Positions 8,319 through 19,203 of a DNA stretch of 64,000 bases are shown one piece after another. The DNA is from Trichodesmium sp002260545 (GTDB taxonomy: Bacteria; Cyanobacteriota; Cyanobacteriia; Cyanobacteriales; Microcoleaceae): the NCBI RefSeq assembly GCF_050016015.1, contig NZ_JBNHEQ010000146.1, forward strand, positions 32,940-96,939, given 5' to 3'. The notes under the pieces are model-generated. The model had not been told where the DNA came from, searched no databases, and saw only the letters and a list, made by a program, of their open reading frames with translations. The position numbers were made by a program, and so were the translations under genes. Position 1 is the first letter of the stretch, and every line of letters begins with the position of its first letter.

Positions 8319-11300
8319 TTAAATGATCAAGGAATCATTAACAGTAGTGAAACGACCAACTATTTGCTCTGAGGTTGCAGATAAATTTTCTAAAGTGACT
8401 AAAAGTTGCTCGTTCAAGAAAATTGAAATGTTGTTATCAACAGTTTCAACAGTGAAACTTTGTTCATCGATATTTAGTTCGTCATCTAATACGATGAAGT
8501 CTTGATTAATATCAAAGTCAGTAATAATATCCAGTCCTTGGTTTAAGTTGAGCAGGAAGCGATCGCTACCACTACCTCCAGAGAAAGTATCATCACCTTC
8601 CCCTCCATACAAGAAATCGTCACCTGCTTCTCCGATGAGAGAGTCGTTTCCTAATCCTCCAAACAAGGTGTCATTATCCTCACCTCCTAACAAAGTATCA
8701 TTACCCTCCTCTCCAAACAATGAATCCTGACCTTGATTACCAAATATGAGGTCGTCTCCTATACCACCAAATAACTGGTCTTGCTGACCTTCCGTACCCA
8801 ATGGTGCTACAAGTTCGGGATTGTCACCATACATAGTATCATTTCCATCACCACCACATAGGGTATCATTGCCTTGATCGCCAAACATGAGGTCTTCGCC
8901 TGAAAAACCATACATTATGTCATCATCTTTACCACCTCGTGAAGTATCATCACCTTCACCACTAATAATAGTGTCATTAGCAAAGTTACCACTGAGGAAG
9001 TCATTTCCGGCACCACCATCAATGAAGTCTTCTCCTAATAGATCAGGATCAATAACACTATTGTTGCCACCAAAAATACTATCATCTCCCTCTTGACCTA
9101 AAAGAGTATCGTCTCCTTGATCGCCAAGGATTAAATCATTGTCCTTACCACCGTAAATGAAGTCGTTTTCTTTACCTCCGTTCATTATATCGTCTCCACG
9201 ACTGCCTTGCATAATATCGTTACCGCGACCACCATAAACAGAATCTTCTCCGATTTCCTCTTCTGATGAACTTGAGCTAGGATCGGCAACAATTTGGTCA
9301 TCACCATTTTCACCCATGAGCATATCGTGGCCTTGTTGTCCGAACATCATATCATTACCCTTACCACCACGAGCTACATCATTACCCTTACCGCCCATGA
9401 CTGTATCATCCTCTTGATTTCCATTTATGTAGTCTTCACCTCTACCACCGTTCATCATATCCTTGCCTGTGGTATCTGTGCCAGCAATATTACCACCCAT
9501 GAGTGAATCGTTACCGTTGTCACCTAGTAGGGTATCATTACCCATATCGCCTGACATCGTATCATCATCCTTACCTCCACGAGCGGTATCGTCATCTTTT
9601 CCTGCATATATCTCGTCATTGTCTTCTTTACCATTAGCAAAGTCAGAACCACCTTGAGTAAAAATTGAGTCATTACCCTCACTACCAAACATGATGTCAG
9701 TCTCTTCAGAACCTTCCATAAAATCGTCACCTTCCAAACCATCAATAGCTATTTGACCTGCTTGAGCTACTTGAGCTGCTTGAATGAAGTTACTGCTTGA
9801 AATAAATTCGCTTTCTTCTGTACCAAATAAAAGTTGTTCAAATTGGGTATTAAGAACTAGAGAAGGTAAAACAGGTAAATCTACAAGTTCTATAGTTGGA
9901 GGTGGAGGACAAGAATGGTCATCATCTATTTGAGACTCTTGTATAATTTCTGAGTCAGGAGTTGGTGTTGGTGTTGGTGTTGGCTCTGGTGTTGGTGTTG
10001 GTGTTGGTGTTGGTGTTGCCTGTGGCGTTGGCTGTGGCGTTGGCTGTGGTGTTGGCTGTGGTGTTGGCTGTGGTGTTGGCTCTGGTGTTGGCTCTGGTGT
10101 TGGCTGTGGTGTTGGCTGTGGTGTTGGTGTTGGTGTTGGCTCTGGTGTTGGCTCTGGTGTTGGCTCTAGTGTTGGGTCTGGTGTTGGAGTTGGAGTAGGT
10201 GCTGGAGTACCGGTGACGGTAACTGTGATTTCGGCTGATTCTAATTGGTTGCCGTCTGTGTCTAGGGCGACGTAAGGGATGGATGCTTCTCCGGCAAAAC
10301 CGTCAACGGGGGTGAAAGTTACATTTCCATCATTGTCTACGGTAAATGTTCCTTCACCGGGAACTGTGATGGTGTCCTCTCTTCCTGGTGTTTCTGGGTT
10401 GAGGTCGATGGTGGTGGGGTCAATGTTTTCATCGTCGTTGCCGATGATGCTGAATCTGACTGGGGTGTTGGCGGGGGTGCTGGCTGTGTCATCTGTTAAC
10501 TCACCTACTGGGGTGACGGTAACTGTGATTTCGGCTGATTCTAATTGGTTGCCGTCTGTGTCTAGGNNNNNNNNNNNNNNNNNNNNNNNNNNNNNNNNNN
10601 NNNNNNNNNNNNNNNNNNNNNNNNNNNNNNNNNNNNNNNNNNNNNNNNNNNNNNNNNNNNNNNNNNTGTTGGCGGGGGTGCTGGCTGTGTCATCTGTTAA
10701 CTCACCTACTGGGGTGACGGTGACAGTTATATTTGCTGGAGTTGATACATTATTGTTTTCGTCTGCTATAGTGTAGGGAATTGTGACTTCACCTACAAAG
10801 TTAGTTTCGGGAGTAAAGGTCAGGTCGCCATTCTCATCTACATTGAAAATACCTTGGTTGGGTACTGTTAATGTTTTTTCAATATCTGGTGTGCTTGGGT
10901 TTAAATCTATTGTGGAGGGGACTACTTCTCCTTCTATATCCACATCATTGTTACCAATATTGAATGTTATTGGTTGATTTACAGAGGTAGTAGCATTATC
11001 CTCTGTGGCGATGGGAGGGTTATCTATAACTTCTACAGTAATTTGGCCTTGGTTAGAGATATTCTCTGTTGTATCCTTTACAGTGTAAGGAATTGTGACT
11101 TCACCAACAAATCCATCTGTTGGAGTAAAAGTTAGTTCTCCAGTTTCATCATCTACTGTAAAGGTTCCTTCGTCTACAGTTACTGTTTTTTCTTCTACTT
11201 CAGGGGTGTTAGGGTTGAGGTCGATAGTGCCTGGGTCTATCTGAGTTCCCTCATCAGCTATGTCATTTTCAGTTAGCTGGAAACTAACTGGTGTATTAAG

Positions 11301-14300
11301 CGTAGTGCTAGCGTTGTCATCGGTGGCAAAAGGTAGTTCTGTAGTAATATTGACATTGATATTAGCTATTTCTGATGTGCTGCCATTATTGTCATCTACT
11401 GTGTAGGGAATATTTACTTCACCGACAAACCCATCAACAGGGGTAAAGGTGACATCTCCTTCATTATTTACAGTAAATGTGCCTTGAGTTGGTACTGTGA
11501 ATGTTTCTTGAATTCCTGGTGTATCAGGGTCTAGATCGATAGATATGGGGTCGATGTTGCCATCGTTATCAGTGTCGTTGTTGACTATGTTAAAAGTTAC
11601 TGGTACTCCCACTTCACTACTGGCGCTGTCTTCAGTAGCTACAGGTGGAATGTTGACTACTTCAACAGTGATATTTGCTTGGTTAGAGGTTTGGCCATCA
11701 TTGTCTGCTACTGTGTAGGGGATGGTTACTTCACCGACGAACCCATCAACAGGGGTAAAGGTGACATCTCCTTCATCATTTACTGTAAATGTTCCTTCTG
11801 ATACTGTGAATGTTTTTTGAATTCCTGGCGTATTGGGGTTTAGGTCTACTTTTGTGGGGTCGATGTTGCCATCTACATCGTTATCGTTACCAGTAATGTT
11901 GAATGTGACTGGTTGATTAATAAATGTTGTGCCGTTGTCTTGAGCGGCGATCGGCTCTTGGTTTGGTGCTGGAGTTGGAGTTGGCTCGGCTTCTACTGTA
12001 ATAGCTACAGTAGCACTGCTACTGTCTCCATCACTGTCTGTGATTGTATAGTTAATGCTTGGCTCTTCATCACTTTCGGGGTCGGGAGTAAATTCTATGG
12101 TGTCGTCTGTGGGGTCGTCTGGTGTTCCGCCATCGTTGATTGTGGCTGTGCCTCCTGTGACTCCATCTATGGTTATTGTTCCGGCTCCGTCTCCACCAAA
12201 GTTGTCATTACTGAGTATGTCAATGTTGGTGGTTCCAGTTTCGGCTACTGTGGCTGTGTCGTTGACTGCTGTGGGCACGTTATCTACTGTAATATCTACA
12301 GTAGCAGGGCTAGAGTCTCCATCACTGTCTGTGATTGTATAGTTAATGGTGGGGTTGCCATCGAAGTTGGGGTCAGGAGTAAAGTCTATGGTGTCGTCTG
12401 TGGGGTCGTCTGGTGTTCCGCCATCGTTGATTGTGGCTGNNNNNNNNNNNNNNNNNNNNNNNNNNNNNNNNNNNNNNNNNNNNNNNNNNNNNNNNNNNNN
12501 NNNNNNNNNNNNNNNNNNNNNNNNNNNNNNNNNNNNNNNTGTCAATGTTGGTGGTTCCAGTTTCGGCTACTGTGGCTGTGTCGTTGACTGCTGTCGGGAG
12601 GTCGTTTCTTGAATTAACTGTTCCTGTTACCGTTCCTGTATCTTCTCCACCTCTACCGTCTTCTACTACATAATCAAAGCTAATGGAACCGTTATAGTTT
12701 TCATCTGGGGTAAAGGTTATATTTCCGTCTCCATCTACGTTGACTGTGCCGTTGGGTACGTCTATAGTTTGAGTTTCACCCGTTAGCTCTACACCGTTGA
12801 TGGATTTGATACTCAGAGTATCAGGATCACCATTAAGGTCTCTATCGGGATCTCTATCATCATCATCTGTTGTATCAGGTGTACCCCCTAATAAATCAAA
12901 AGTCACACTTCCAGAGTCTTCATCCATGGAAAAGGTATCGTCAATAGCTGTCGGAGGTCGATTTATAGTAACAAACCCTGTATCATCTAAAGGACCATTT
13001 ATACCCTGCTCAATATAATAGTTGATTGTAACTGGATCGGCATTACTGCCAGTATTAGTATAGGTAATTTGTTCTAATACCTGATTAATTACATCGGCAT
13101 TAATTTCATTACGTTGATCGCTAAATGTTAATTGTAATATACCATTACTATTAGTAGTAACTGTGATAGTAGCACTAATTGTTCCTTCTACATCAAACGT
13201 TGTATCTTCTGTTAAATTTATGCTACTAAATTCATCTTCACTATTAGGACCTCCATCTCTCTGTATGATCAGAGAAGTACCATTATAATTTGTTGAATTA
13301 TTGATAGCACTAGGTTCTACAGTTAGGGTGTTACCATTTTGTACCTCTATTGAACCAAATGCTGAAACATAGTTTCCATCCGCTTCGGTTCCTGTATCTT
13401 TATTATTATCCTCTATTGTGTATTTAACTCTTATTATTGAGTTATCAGTAGTATAATCAGTATCATAAGCAATATTTCTTAAAGCTAAATTAACTAGATC
13501 GCTAGTAGCTTTATTGTTAAATGTTAGTTCTAATTTACCTGCAGTATTTTCAGTAACTTTACCGATAGTTGTAGTAGTACCATCTACTGTTATCGTCAGG
13601 TCTGGGTCTCCTGGGTTATCTGGATCGGTTAAATCTCCTAATACATTAGAACTACCATTACTAAAATTGCCACTTGCAGTCTCCACTTCATCTATTTCTG
13701 TTTGTAAAGTGAGGACAGCACCATTGTAGTTGTTTCTTTCAAAGAGTTCTGGATCTTTTATTTCCGCACCATTGTCTAAGACTACTGGGGTTACTGGGGT
13801 TGCATTTGGGTTCACAGTTACAGTATTATCTTCAGTGATAATATTTTCTGGATCTAGACCTGTAAAAGCAGGAGGATCGTTAACAGGAATAACTTTAATT
13901 GTAGTCTTAGCAATATTTCCGGTATTATTGTTATTGTTTGGCTCTTCAGTATCATCATCTGTATCAGTTAGCTGAATTTCTATTTCTCTTGGCGTTGTAT
14001 TTGGGGTATCGCTGGTATTCCTAAATTGAATTGCTTTCAGAGCAGTTTCAAAATCTTCTGCAGACGCTCCATCTGTTCCAGCGTCTACAATAATAACATC
14101 AGTACCATCACCAGTGATAGTTATTTGACTACCTGTTGCAGTAACTGTTAAACTAACAACATCATCATTGGCATCACGAGTAACAGTGATACCGTCAACT
14201 TCATCCACGAACAACTCATCAGTATCTTGAGGATTAGTCAGCGTAATCTCAGCACTCCGGATCTTTCCACCAGTATCGTCTACATTACCATCATCATCAA

Positions 14301-15819
14301 GGTCTACACTGCCATCAAAATCTTTGATATCTACTGCACCATCAACTATACTTACACCATCTATCTCACCATCATTATCTTCATCAGTATCTTCTGTAAA
14401 AGTATTTTGGTAACTAAAAGGATCGACAGTAGAAACGTTATCAGGATCGGGGTCGATAAACGGAACCTTAAACGCTGACTTTTGCCTTGGATCTGACATT
14501 CCGTCGTTATTACCTGTAGCCTCAGAGTTAGCAACAAGGATAGCTTCTGGAGAAGTACCTGTAAAGTCCTTGATACGATATAACTCTTCTCGGTTATTTC
14601 TGCTAGCATACAAATCGAAATCTTCATCAATCCAAACAGCACCATAATCACGGCCTGTAGGTAGTCCAAATATTTGGTTGGTGCTAACATCAATATCTAA
14701 TGTTCCTATGCCATTGATTGCATCTGTAATATTAAAATTATCTATTACATACAGGTTAGCATTGTTATCAATTCCATAAAATTTTTGATCGCTTGTATTG
14801 TAAATTAGATCGGCAACCCGCGCTAGAGATTTTCCACTTCCATCTCCACTTAAGCTAAATCTTACCTGGACGCCAGTAGTCAGATTAATTCTTGTAAGTT
14901 CTGTATCACCTGTTCGTACCCATAAATTACCTTGATCATCTACATCCCCTGAATTCAAGTTAGGATCACCAGGTTCGGGGAACTCATTTACAGTAACAGT
15001 TGCACCACCGATCAATAAATCTTCAACTGTCCCATCAGAATGTATTCTGACAACATTTCCTGATTTGCTTGTAGAGCCACCTTCAATTCCATAAATAAAA
15101 TTATCATCATTTAGCGTATTAAATCCTGTTGCGTTATATCCATCAGGGTGAGCTACTCCAACCGATTCATAGTTATTTGTAAGAGGGTTGAATATTCTTA
15201 GCTGACCTGAAATAACTTGATAAAAATACGGCTGTTCTTCAAAAGGAGCCAGAATATGTTCCCACTGACTTTGAATCTGATCGCTAAAAGCTAAACTAAC
15301 CTCTAACTTACCCCTAATAACCTCCAACTCCCAGTCACCACCCAAAGCCACATTACCAGTTGGCTTTGCCGAAGCTGCAATATTTGCACCTGTAATTTCA
15401 CGGAGTTGTGCCAAAAATCCTTTACCTGCATTACCAGAAGCTATATTACAACCATAGAGGAATAAATTAGTTACTGACCAAGCTTCTAACTCTTGGCAAT
15501 AATCATTGTTAATACTATTAATATTTAATTGACTATTACCCAAATATAAACACCCTGGGGTACCATGAGAAACTATATGTATAGATGGTATGTAAGGATA
15601 TTTTTTAAGAACTTTAGTAATCTGCTGGACACCATCGGCAGTCGGACGAAGAATAACTACTTTTGTTCCCGGTAAAACTCCATTAGCTAAACTCTGGTAA
15701 TCTTCTATATTAGAGTCTATAAATACTATTTGTTGTGGAGATTCTAGTTGACTAGAGATATCAATCGATTGGATAGATTTTTTAGTAGATACGGATTGGT
15801 AGATGTTAACTTGAGACAT
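8319..15819 (-). CDS. Giant surface protein: DUF4347, propeller, Ig/cadherin-like tandem repeats, PT linker, RTX repeats
   Basis: One gene of at least about 2,450 residues, interrupted only by two N gaps. In order: DUF4347 (residues 31-190, with HIVSHGTPGCLYLGN and LFLYGCNIASGNAGKGFL); a propeller-like region (about 195-460, DUF6923-like); Ig/cadherin-type modules of the Tandem-95/VCBS kind with the recurring pattern FTPDPNFDG..YTVxDxxG, including 100-residue units TPANTPVRFSIIGNDDENID; a Pro-Thr linker of PTPEPTPQP type (about 10200-9955); then RTX nonapeptides GGxGND (about 9745-8560); and a terminal SDRFLLNLNQGLDIITDFD block. RTX C-termini of this type are usually exported by type I secretion; no transporter genes are near. 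The start is supported by GGAG upstream of the ATG. The apparent frame change at 12440-12539 is a gap-length artefact. A likely role is adhesion or surface-layer formation. Confidence 0.85.
10219..10740 (-). repeat. 300-bp coding tandem repeat containing a scaffold gap
   Basis: AACTGTGATTTCGGCTGA recurs at 10221 and 10521, giving a period of exactly 300 bp (100 residues). The second unit runs into the N block at 10567 and resumes at 10667 with TGTTGGCGGGGGTGC, which in unit one lies at 10466. A single unit would need 199 nt in place of the 100 N. Confidence 0.85.
10567..10666. other. Scaffold gap (100 N) inside a coding repeat
   Basis: Exactly 100 N, the conventional placeholder for a gap of unknown size. 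By comparison with the preceding 300-bp unit the real gap is 199 nt plus any whole number of units. Because 199 and 100 differ by 99, the drawn frame happens to be right. Confidence 0.95.
12440..12539. other. Scaffold gap (100 N) that creates a false frameshift
   Basis: Exactly 100 N within Ig-like repeats. The intact neighbouring unit (around 12140-12240) predicts 69 nt between the flanks, plus whole units. 100 minus 69 is 31, not a multiple of three, which explains why the reading frame appears to change here. Confidence 0.9.
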
Positions 15820-16369
15820 TGAAATTCACTCCATGGAAATGGATGATAGGTAGATGTTAATTTATTAAGCTGTTCTATTATATAACAATCTTAACTTATT
15901 TGTCAGAAAAACTTAACCTGATGAAAATCAATCCACTGAGGTTTTTCTGATAATTATGATAAAAATTCTATATAGGCAAGTTGATTTACTCGGTGTCTGG
16001 TATTGTGGTAATTCAATTATCAGCTAAATGTAGTATTTTTAACTATTTTCATATAGTTAATTGGCGGAAGCCTGACAAAACCTACAACTATAACAGTCCT
16101 AAGCATTCTAATTGGAAAAATAGGAAAATTTTAATTAATATAATGTTCGGTCGAATGATTATAACAAAAATATTTTTATCCGCTATTAATACCCTCTTAA
16201 AAAAAGAAAAATTTATCTAGACTCTTGTTTAAATGAATATAGCAATCTGTGCATTGGTTGTAACAATTTTTATAATAGTTAATTTGAGCTGAAAACCTTC
16301 AAAATTTATGTACGTCGCGAATCAGACGGTTCCCCTATTTGACTCCTAATATCAAATCCGGTTGAATAC
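15820..16369. other. Intergenic region upstream of the giant gene
   Basis: AT-rich, with no convincing gene. A remnant element end, TATCAAATCCGGTTGAATA, lies at 16350-16368. The giant gene's ribosome-binding GGAG is just upstream of its ATG on the minus strand. I see nothing else supportable. Confidence 0.5.
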
Positions 16370-16382
16370 CTATTATATTGGG

Positions 16383-16683
16383 CAGGGCTGTTTCACGCGT
16401 CAAATAAATAATTGATTATTTATGAAAATTGGGGGAACGATTACCGGAATTTCCGGAAAATTAACGAAAAACGGGCGATTTTTAGGGATGGAGGTAGGGA
16501 AAAGCTCCCTGCTCACATCTTGGTCAAATCAACGGAATTTCTGAAAAATCTATGGAATGAGCAAAATTATTGATAGATTTATTTGGGGAAAATCCTGGGT
16601 ATAGGGTGGAAAATTCTCCCCTGCTCCCTGCTCCCCTGCTCCCCTGCTCCCCCTCTACCTTAACCAAGAATGAAACAGCCCTG
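16383..16683. mobile_element. 301-bp mini-element with 13-bp ends and a 13-bp target duplication
   Basis: CAGGGCTGTTTCA (16383-16395) is the exact complement of TGAAACAGCCCTG (16671-16683). CTATTATATTGGG flanks both sides (16370-16382, 16684-16696). The interior has no long frame and includes a CTGCTCCC tandem run. An equivalent reading is 14-bp ends with an 11-bp duplication. No transposase is present, so it is non-autonomous. Confidence 0.88.
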
Positions 16684-16902
16684 CTATTATATTGGGGGGG
16701 TGGGGAGATGGGTTCACAGGGGTAGGTTTTTTACCTTTGATGTAACAGAAGTGTGGGGAGTGTGGGGAGAAGGAGAAGTTTGGAGGAATTTATTGTATCA
16801 AGAAGTACATTTTTGTTGAAATTTTATACTGAATAAAAGTGATTACTCACCCTTTTGTGCTCTAAGGTATAATATAACTAAAAATTAATCTGGAAAAAAT
16901 TT

Positions 16903-17265
16903 ATGGAAATAACTCAATCTCTCCATGCTGCTCTGTTAGTTTCAGACCTGGAAAAAGCCGAACATTTCTATGGGCAAATTCTCGGTTTGGCAAAAGCCGA
17001 TCGCTCCCGTAATTTTCCTGGCACCTGGTATCAGGTCGGTAACTTTCAAATACATCTGATAGTATCCTCAGAAATAATTCCCGATCTAGTTAATTTAGAA
17101 AAATTAGGCAGAAATAGACATTTAGCATTTTCAGTGGCTAACTTAGATGCTGCTAAAGCACAATTACTAGCAAATAATTGCCCAATGCAAATGAGTGCTT
17201 CCGGTCGCGCTGCATTATTTACCCAAGACCCCGATGGTAATATTATAGAATTACAAGAAGGTTGA
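16903..17265 (+). CDS. VOC (glyoxalase/bleomycin-resistance fold) family protein
   Basis: 120-residue cytosolic protein with one vicinal-oxygen-chelate module pair. LHAALLVSDLEKAEHFYGQILGL (first beta-alpha unit) and FTQDPDGNIIELQE (C-terminal beta strand) are diagnostic. Candidate metal ligands are His8, His51 or His73, and Glu116, so a metal-dependent enzyme is plausible, but the reaction (lyase, dioxygenase or drug binding) cannot be told. ATG 16903 follows an A-rich leader; TATAAT-like sequence at about 16868-16873 may be a -10 element. The gene is flanked by mobile elements on both sides and has no functional neighbours. Confidence 0.88.
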   Translation: MEITQSLHAALLVSDLEKAEHFYGQILGLAKADRSRNFPGTWYQVGNFQIHLIVSSEIIPDLVNLEKLGRNRHLAFSVANLDAAKAQLLANNCPMQMSASGRAALFTQDPDGNIIELQEG

Positions 17266-17469
17266 CTAACTGTAGTAGACTGTTTCATCTTAAATGTTGC
17301 ATTAGATTGAATTCAAAAGTCAAAAATCATGCATTCAAAAGGTCCAGTAGGGTGTGTTAGGCGGTTTAGTTGAAAAAAAATAGATAATTTGGCAATATTT
17401 TGAGCAGTAACGCACCGGACTTTATAGATTAAGAATATTTGAGTTTATTTTTGTTGAGAGTTTTGGTTA

Positions 17470-17681
17470 CAGCAGTTTTCATTTCATATCATGTTCGGAT
17501 AATTAGTTATAATAAACCTTCTTCCTTCTAAAATTACTCTTTCCCTCCTGACTCCTTCAAATATGATTTATAAGTATTCAACCGAACATGATATCAGTAG
17601 ACCACAGTAGGGACGTTCCATGCAACGTCCCTACAAAGTTTTGGTTATGGCGATGTGGTTCATCAAAAGTGAAAAGTGCTG
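17470..17681. mobile_element. 101-bp TA-type mini-element, copy 2, interrupted
   Basis: Ends CAGCAGTTTTCA and TGAAAAGTGCTG with TA at 17468-17469 and 17682-17683. Removing the inner element and one TCA leaves 102 bp, matching the 101-bp length of the other copies. Confidence 0.85.
17487..17593. mobile_element. 107-bp TATCATGTTCGG mini-element nested in a TA-type element
   Basis: Perfect ends TATCATGTTCGG and CCGAACATGATA, flanked by TCA at 17484-17486 and 17594-17596. It sits inside the 17470-17681 element. The interior is pyrimidine-rich and non-coding. Confidence 0.88.
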
Positions 17682-17758
17682 TAAAAATGGTAAAATTATT
17701 GTAGCACAGGCATCTTGCCTGTTAGCTGTGTACCTCATAAAAACGGGAAGTGCTGTAA

Positions 17759-17886
17759 TATCATGTCCGGTTAAACTAATTAGTGATAAAAAAAAATTTT
17801 TCTTCTAATACTTTCTTTCTGCCTCCTAAATTCTAAATTCTGAATTTTGACCTAATCTATTTATAACTGTTCATCCGGACATAATA
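17759..17886. mobile_element. 128-bp TATCATGTCCGG mini-element just before the recombinase-like gene
   Basis: Ends TATCATGTCCGG and CCGGACATAATA, flanked by TAA at 17756-17758 and 17887-17889. The right duplication ends 3 bp before the GTG start at 17893, so the element occupies the normal place of the promoter and leader. Confidence 0.85.
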
Positions 17887-17892
17887 TAACCT

Positions 17893-19203
17893 GTGAAAAT
17901 TATTGCCTATTTATACACAAACCCTCTGTTTGAAACTGCACCAGACCCCGCAATTTGGGGATGGGAAGTTGACCAAATATATCAAGACCTGGGCGATCGC
18001 CAACAACTGCGACAACTCCTCCAAGACTGTCACACCCAACCTGTTAATTATCTACTAATTCGCCAACTTGAAGAATTAGGAGACTCTGTAGAGGAAGTGT
18101 GCGATCGCCTCACCCAACTCGAATCTCTAAATATTAAAATTATCCCCCTAAAATCAGACATTAAAATCAACCAACCCACATCTACCAATACCCAAACAAC
18201 CAAAACTGACTTACTCAAACTCCTCAACCAAATTCGCCAAAACCAACATAGTCGGAAAATTCGTCAAGCTCACGCTCGCAACCGCATCAAAGCAATACCC
18301 CCACCAGGAAAAGCACCCTACGGATATCGCCGGGGGAAAGACCGCTACACTCTCGACAGAAGCGCCGCCCCCGTTGTCAAAGATTTTTTTGAAAGCTTTC
18401 TGTTATTTGGGTCTCTGCGCGGAGCAGTGCGCCATATAGAGAAAAAATACGGCAAGAAAATTTCTGTAACTACTGGGCGACGTTGGTTAACTAACCCCGT
18501 TTATCGTGGAGACTTACAATATCAAAATGGTGAGGTCATATCCAATACCCATCTTCCCATTATTTCTAGGGAAGAAGCTGCCCAAGTCGAACGTTTACTC
18601 CAACGCAACCGCCTCATGGCACCGCGCACTGCCAGCGCCCCCCATTCTCTAGCAGGTTTAGTTGTCTGCACAGAATGTCAGTCTCCAATGATAACGGCGA
18701 GAGTCACCACATTTCGGAAAGACAAAGAATATCTTTATTTACGCCCTAAAAGTTGTCCCCGCAAACGAAAATGTAAAGCTTTAGCTTATGGAAAAATATT
18801 AGAGGAAACCATAGAAATAATTTGTCGAGAATTACCTCTTGCTGTTGCTGCTTTAGAAATGCCAAATATGGATGGAATTAAGAGTACAATTAAACAGAAT
18901 ATTTCGGATAAACAAGAAATTCTTTCCCAACTACCAAATTTAATAACTAATGGCATTTTTGACCAAGAAACTGCCGACCTCCGAACTTACAAATTAAAAA
19001 CAGAAATTGCTCAATTAGAAAGCCAACTTAATCAACTACCACCAGTCAATTTATTAGAGACTGCCAAAGCAGTTTCAATACCTCAATTTTGGTGGGATTT
19101 ATCTGAATCAGAACGCAGATTTTACTTACGGGAATTTATCAGCAAAATAGAAATTATTCGTCAAGATACAAATTGGGATTTACAAGTTATTTTTATTTTT
19201 TAG
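17893..19203 (+). CDS. Serine-recombinase-family protein (XisF-like) without the resolvase active-site residues
   Basis: 436-residue protein with a resolvase-like N-terminal fold (1-90), a Recombinase domain beginning near APYGYRRGKDRYTLD (141-155) and containing RWLTNPVYRGDL (197-208), a zinc ribbon with Cys259, Cys262, Cys288 and Cys294, and a helical C-terminal region. Aligned with gamma-delta resolvase (YARVS), MKIIAYLYTN gives Tyr8 for Arg8 and Asn10 for the catalytic Ser10. In the segment RQLEELGDS, Glu61 and Asp64 replace the active-site Arg68 and Arg71. From memory, similar proteins are common in cyanobacteria, so this is probably a resident family with a DNA-binding or regulatory role rather than an active invertase. 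The start is GTG, only 6 bp after a mini-element, with no Shine-Dalgarno visible. Confidence 0.85.
   Translation: MKIIAYLYTNPLFETAPDPAIWGWEVDQIYQDLGDRQQLRQLLQDCHTQPVNYLLIRQLEELGDSVEEVCDRLTQLESLNIKIIPLKSDIKINQPTSTNTQTTKTDLLKLLNQIRQNQHSRKIRQAHARNRIKAIPPPGKAPYGYRRGKDRYTLDRSAAPVVKDFFESFLLFGSLRGAVRHIEKKYGKKISVTTGRRWLTNPVYRGDLQYQNGEVISNTHLPIISREEAAQVERLLQRNRLMAPRTASAPHSLAGLVVCTECQSPMITARVTTFRKDKEYLYLRPKSCPRKRKCKALAYGKILEETIEIICRELPLAVAALEMPNMDGIKSTIKQNISDKQEILSQLPNLITNGIFDQETADLRTYKLKTEIAQLESQLNQLPPVNLLETAKAVSIPQFWWDLSESERRFYLREFISKIEIIRQDTNWDLQVIFIF

Noticed and set aside
9962..10198. Plus-strand Leu/Val repeat protein
   Set aside because: It is the antisense shadow of the PT-rich linker of the giant gene.
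12373..12545. Two separate overlapping surface-protein genes meeting near 12440
   Set aside because: The overlap arises from the 100-N filler; repeat comparison shows one continuous frame.
15981..16220. 79-codon open frame upstream of the giant gene
   Set aside because: Composition is Lys/Asn/Ile-rich AT noise, with no homology signal and no ribosome-binding site.
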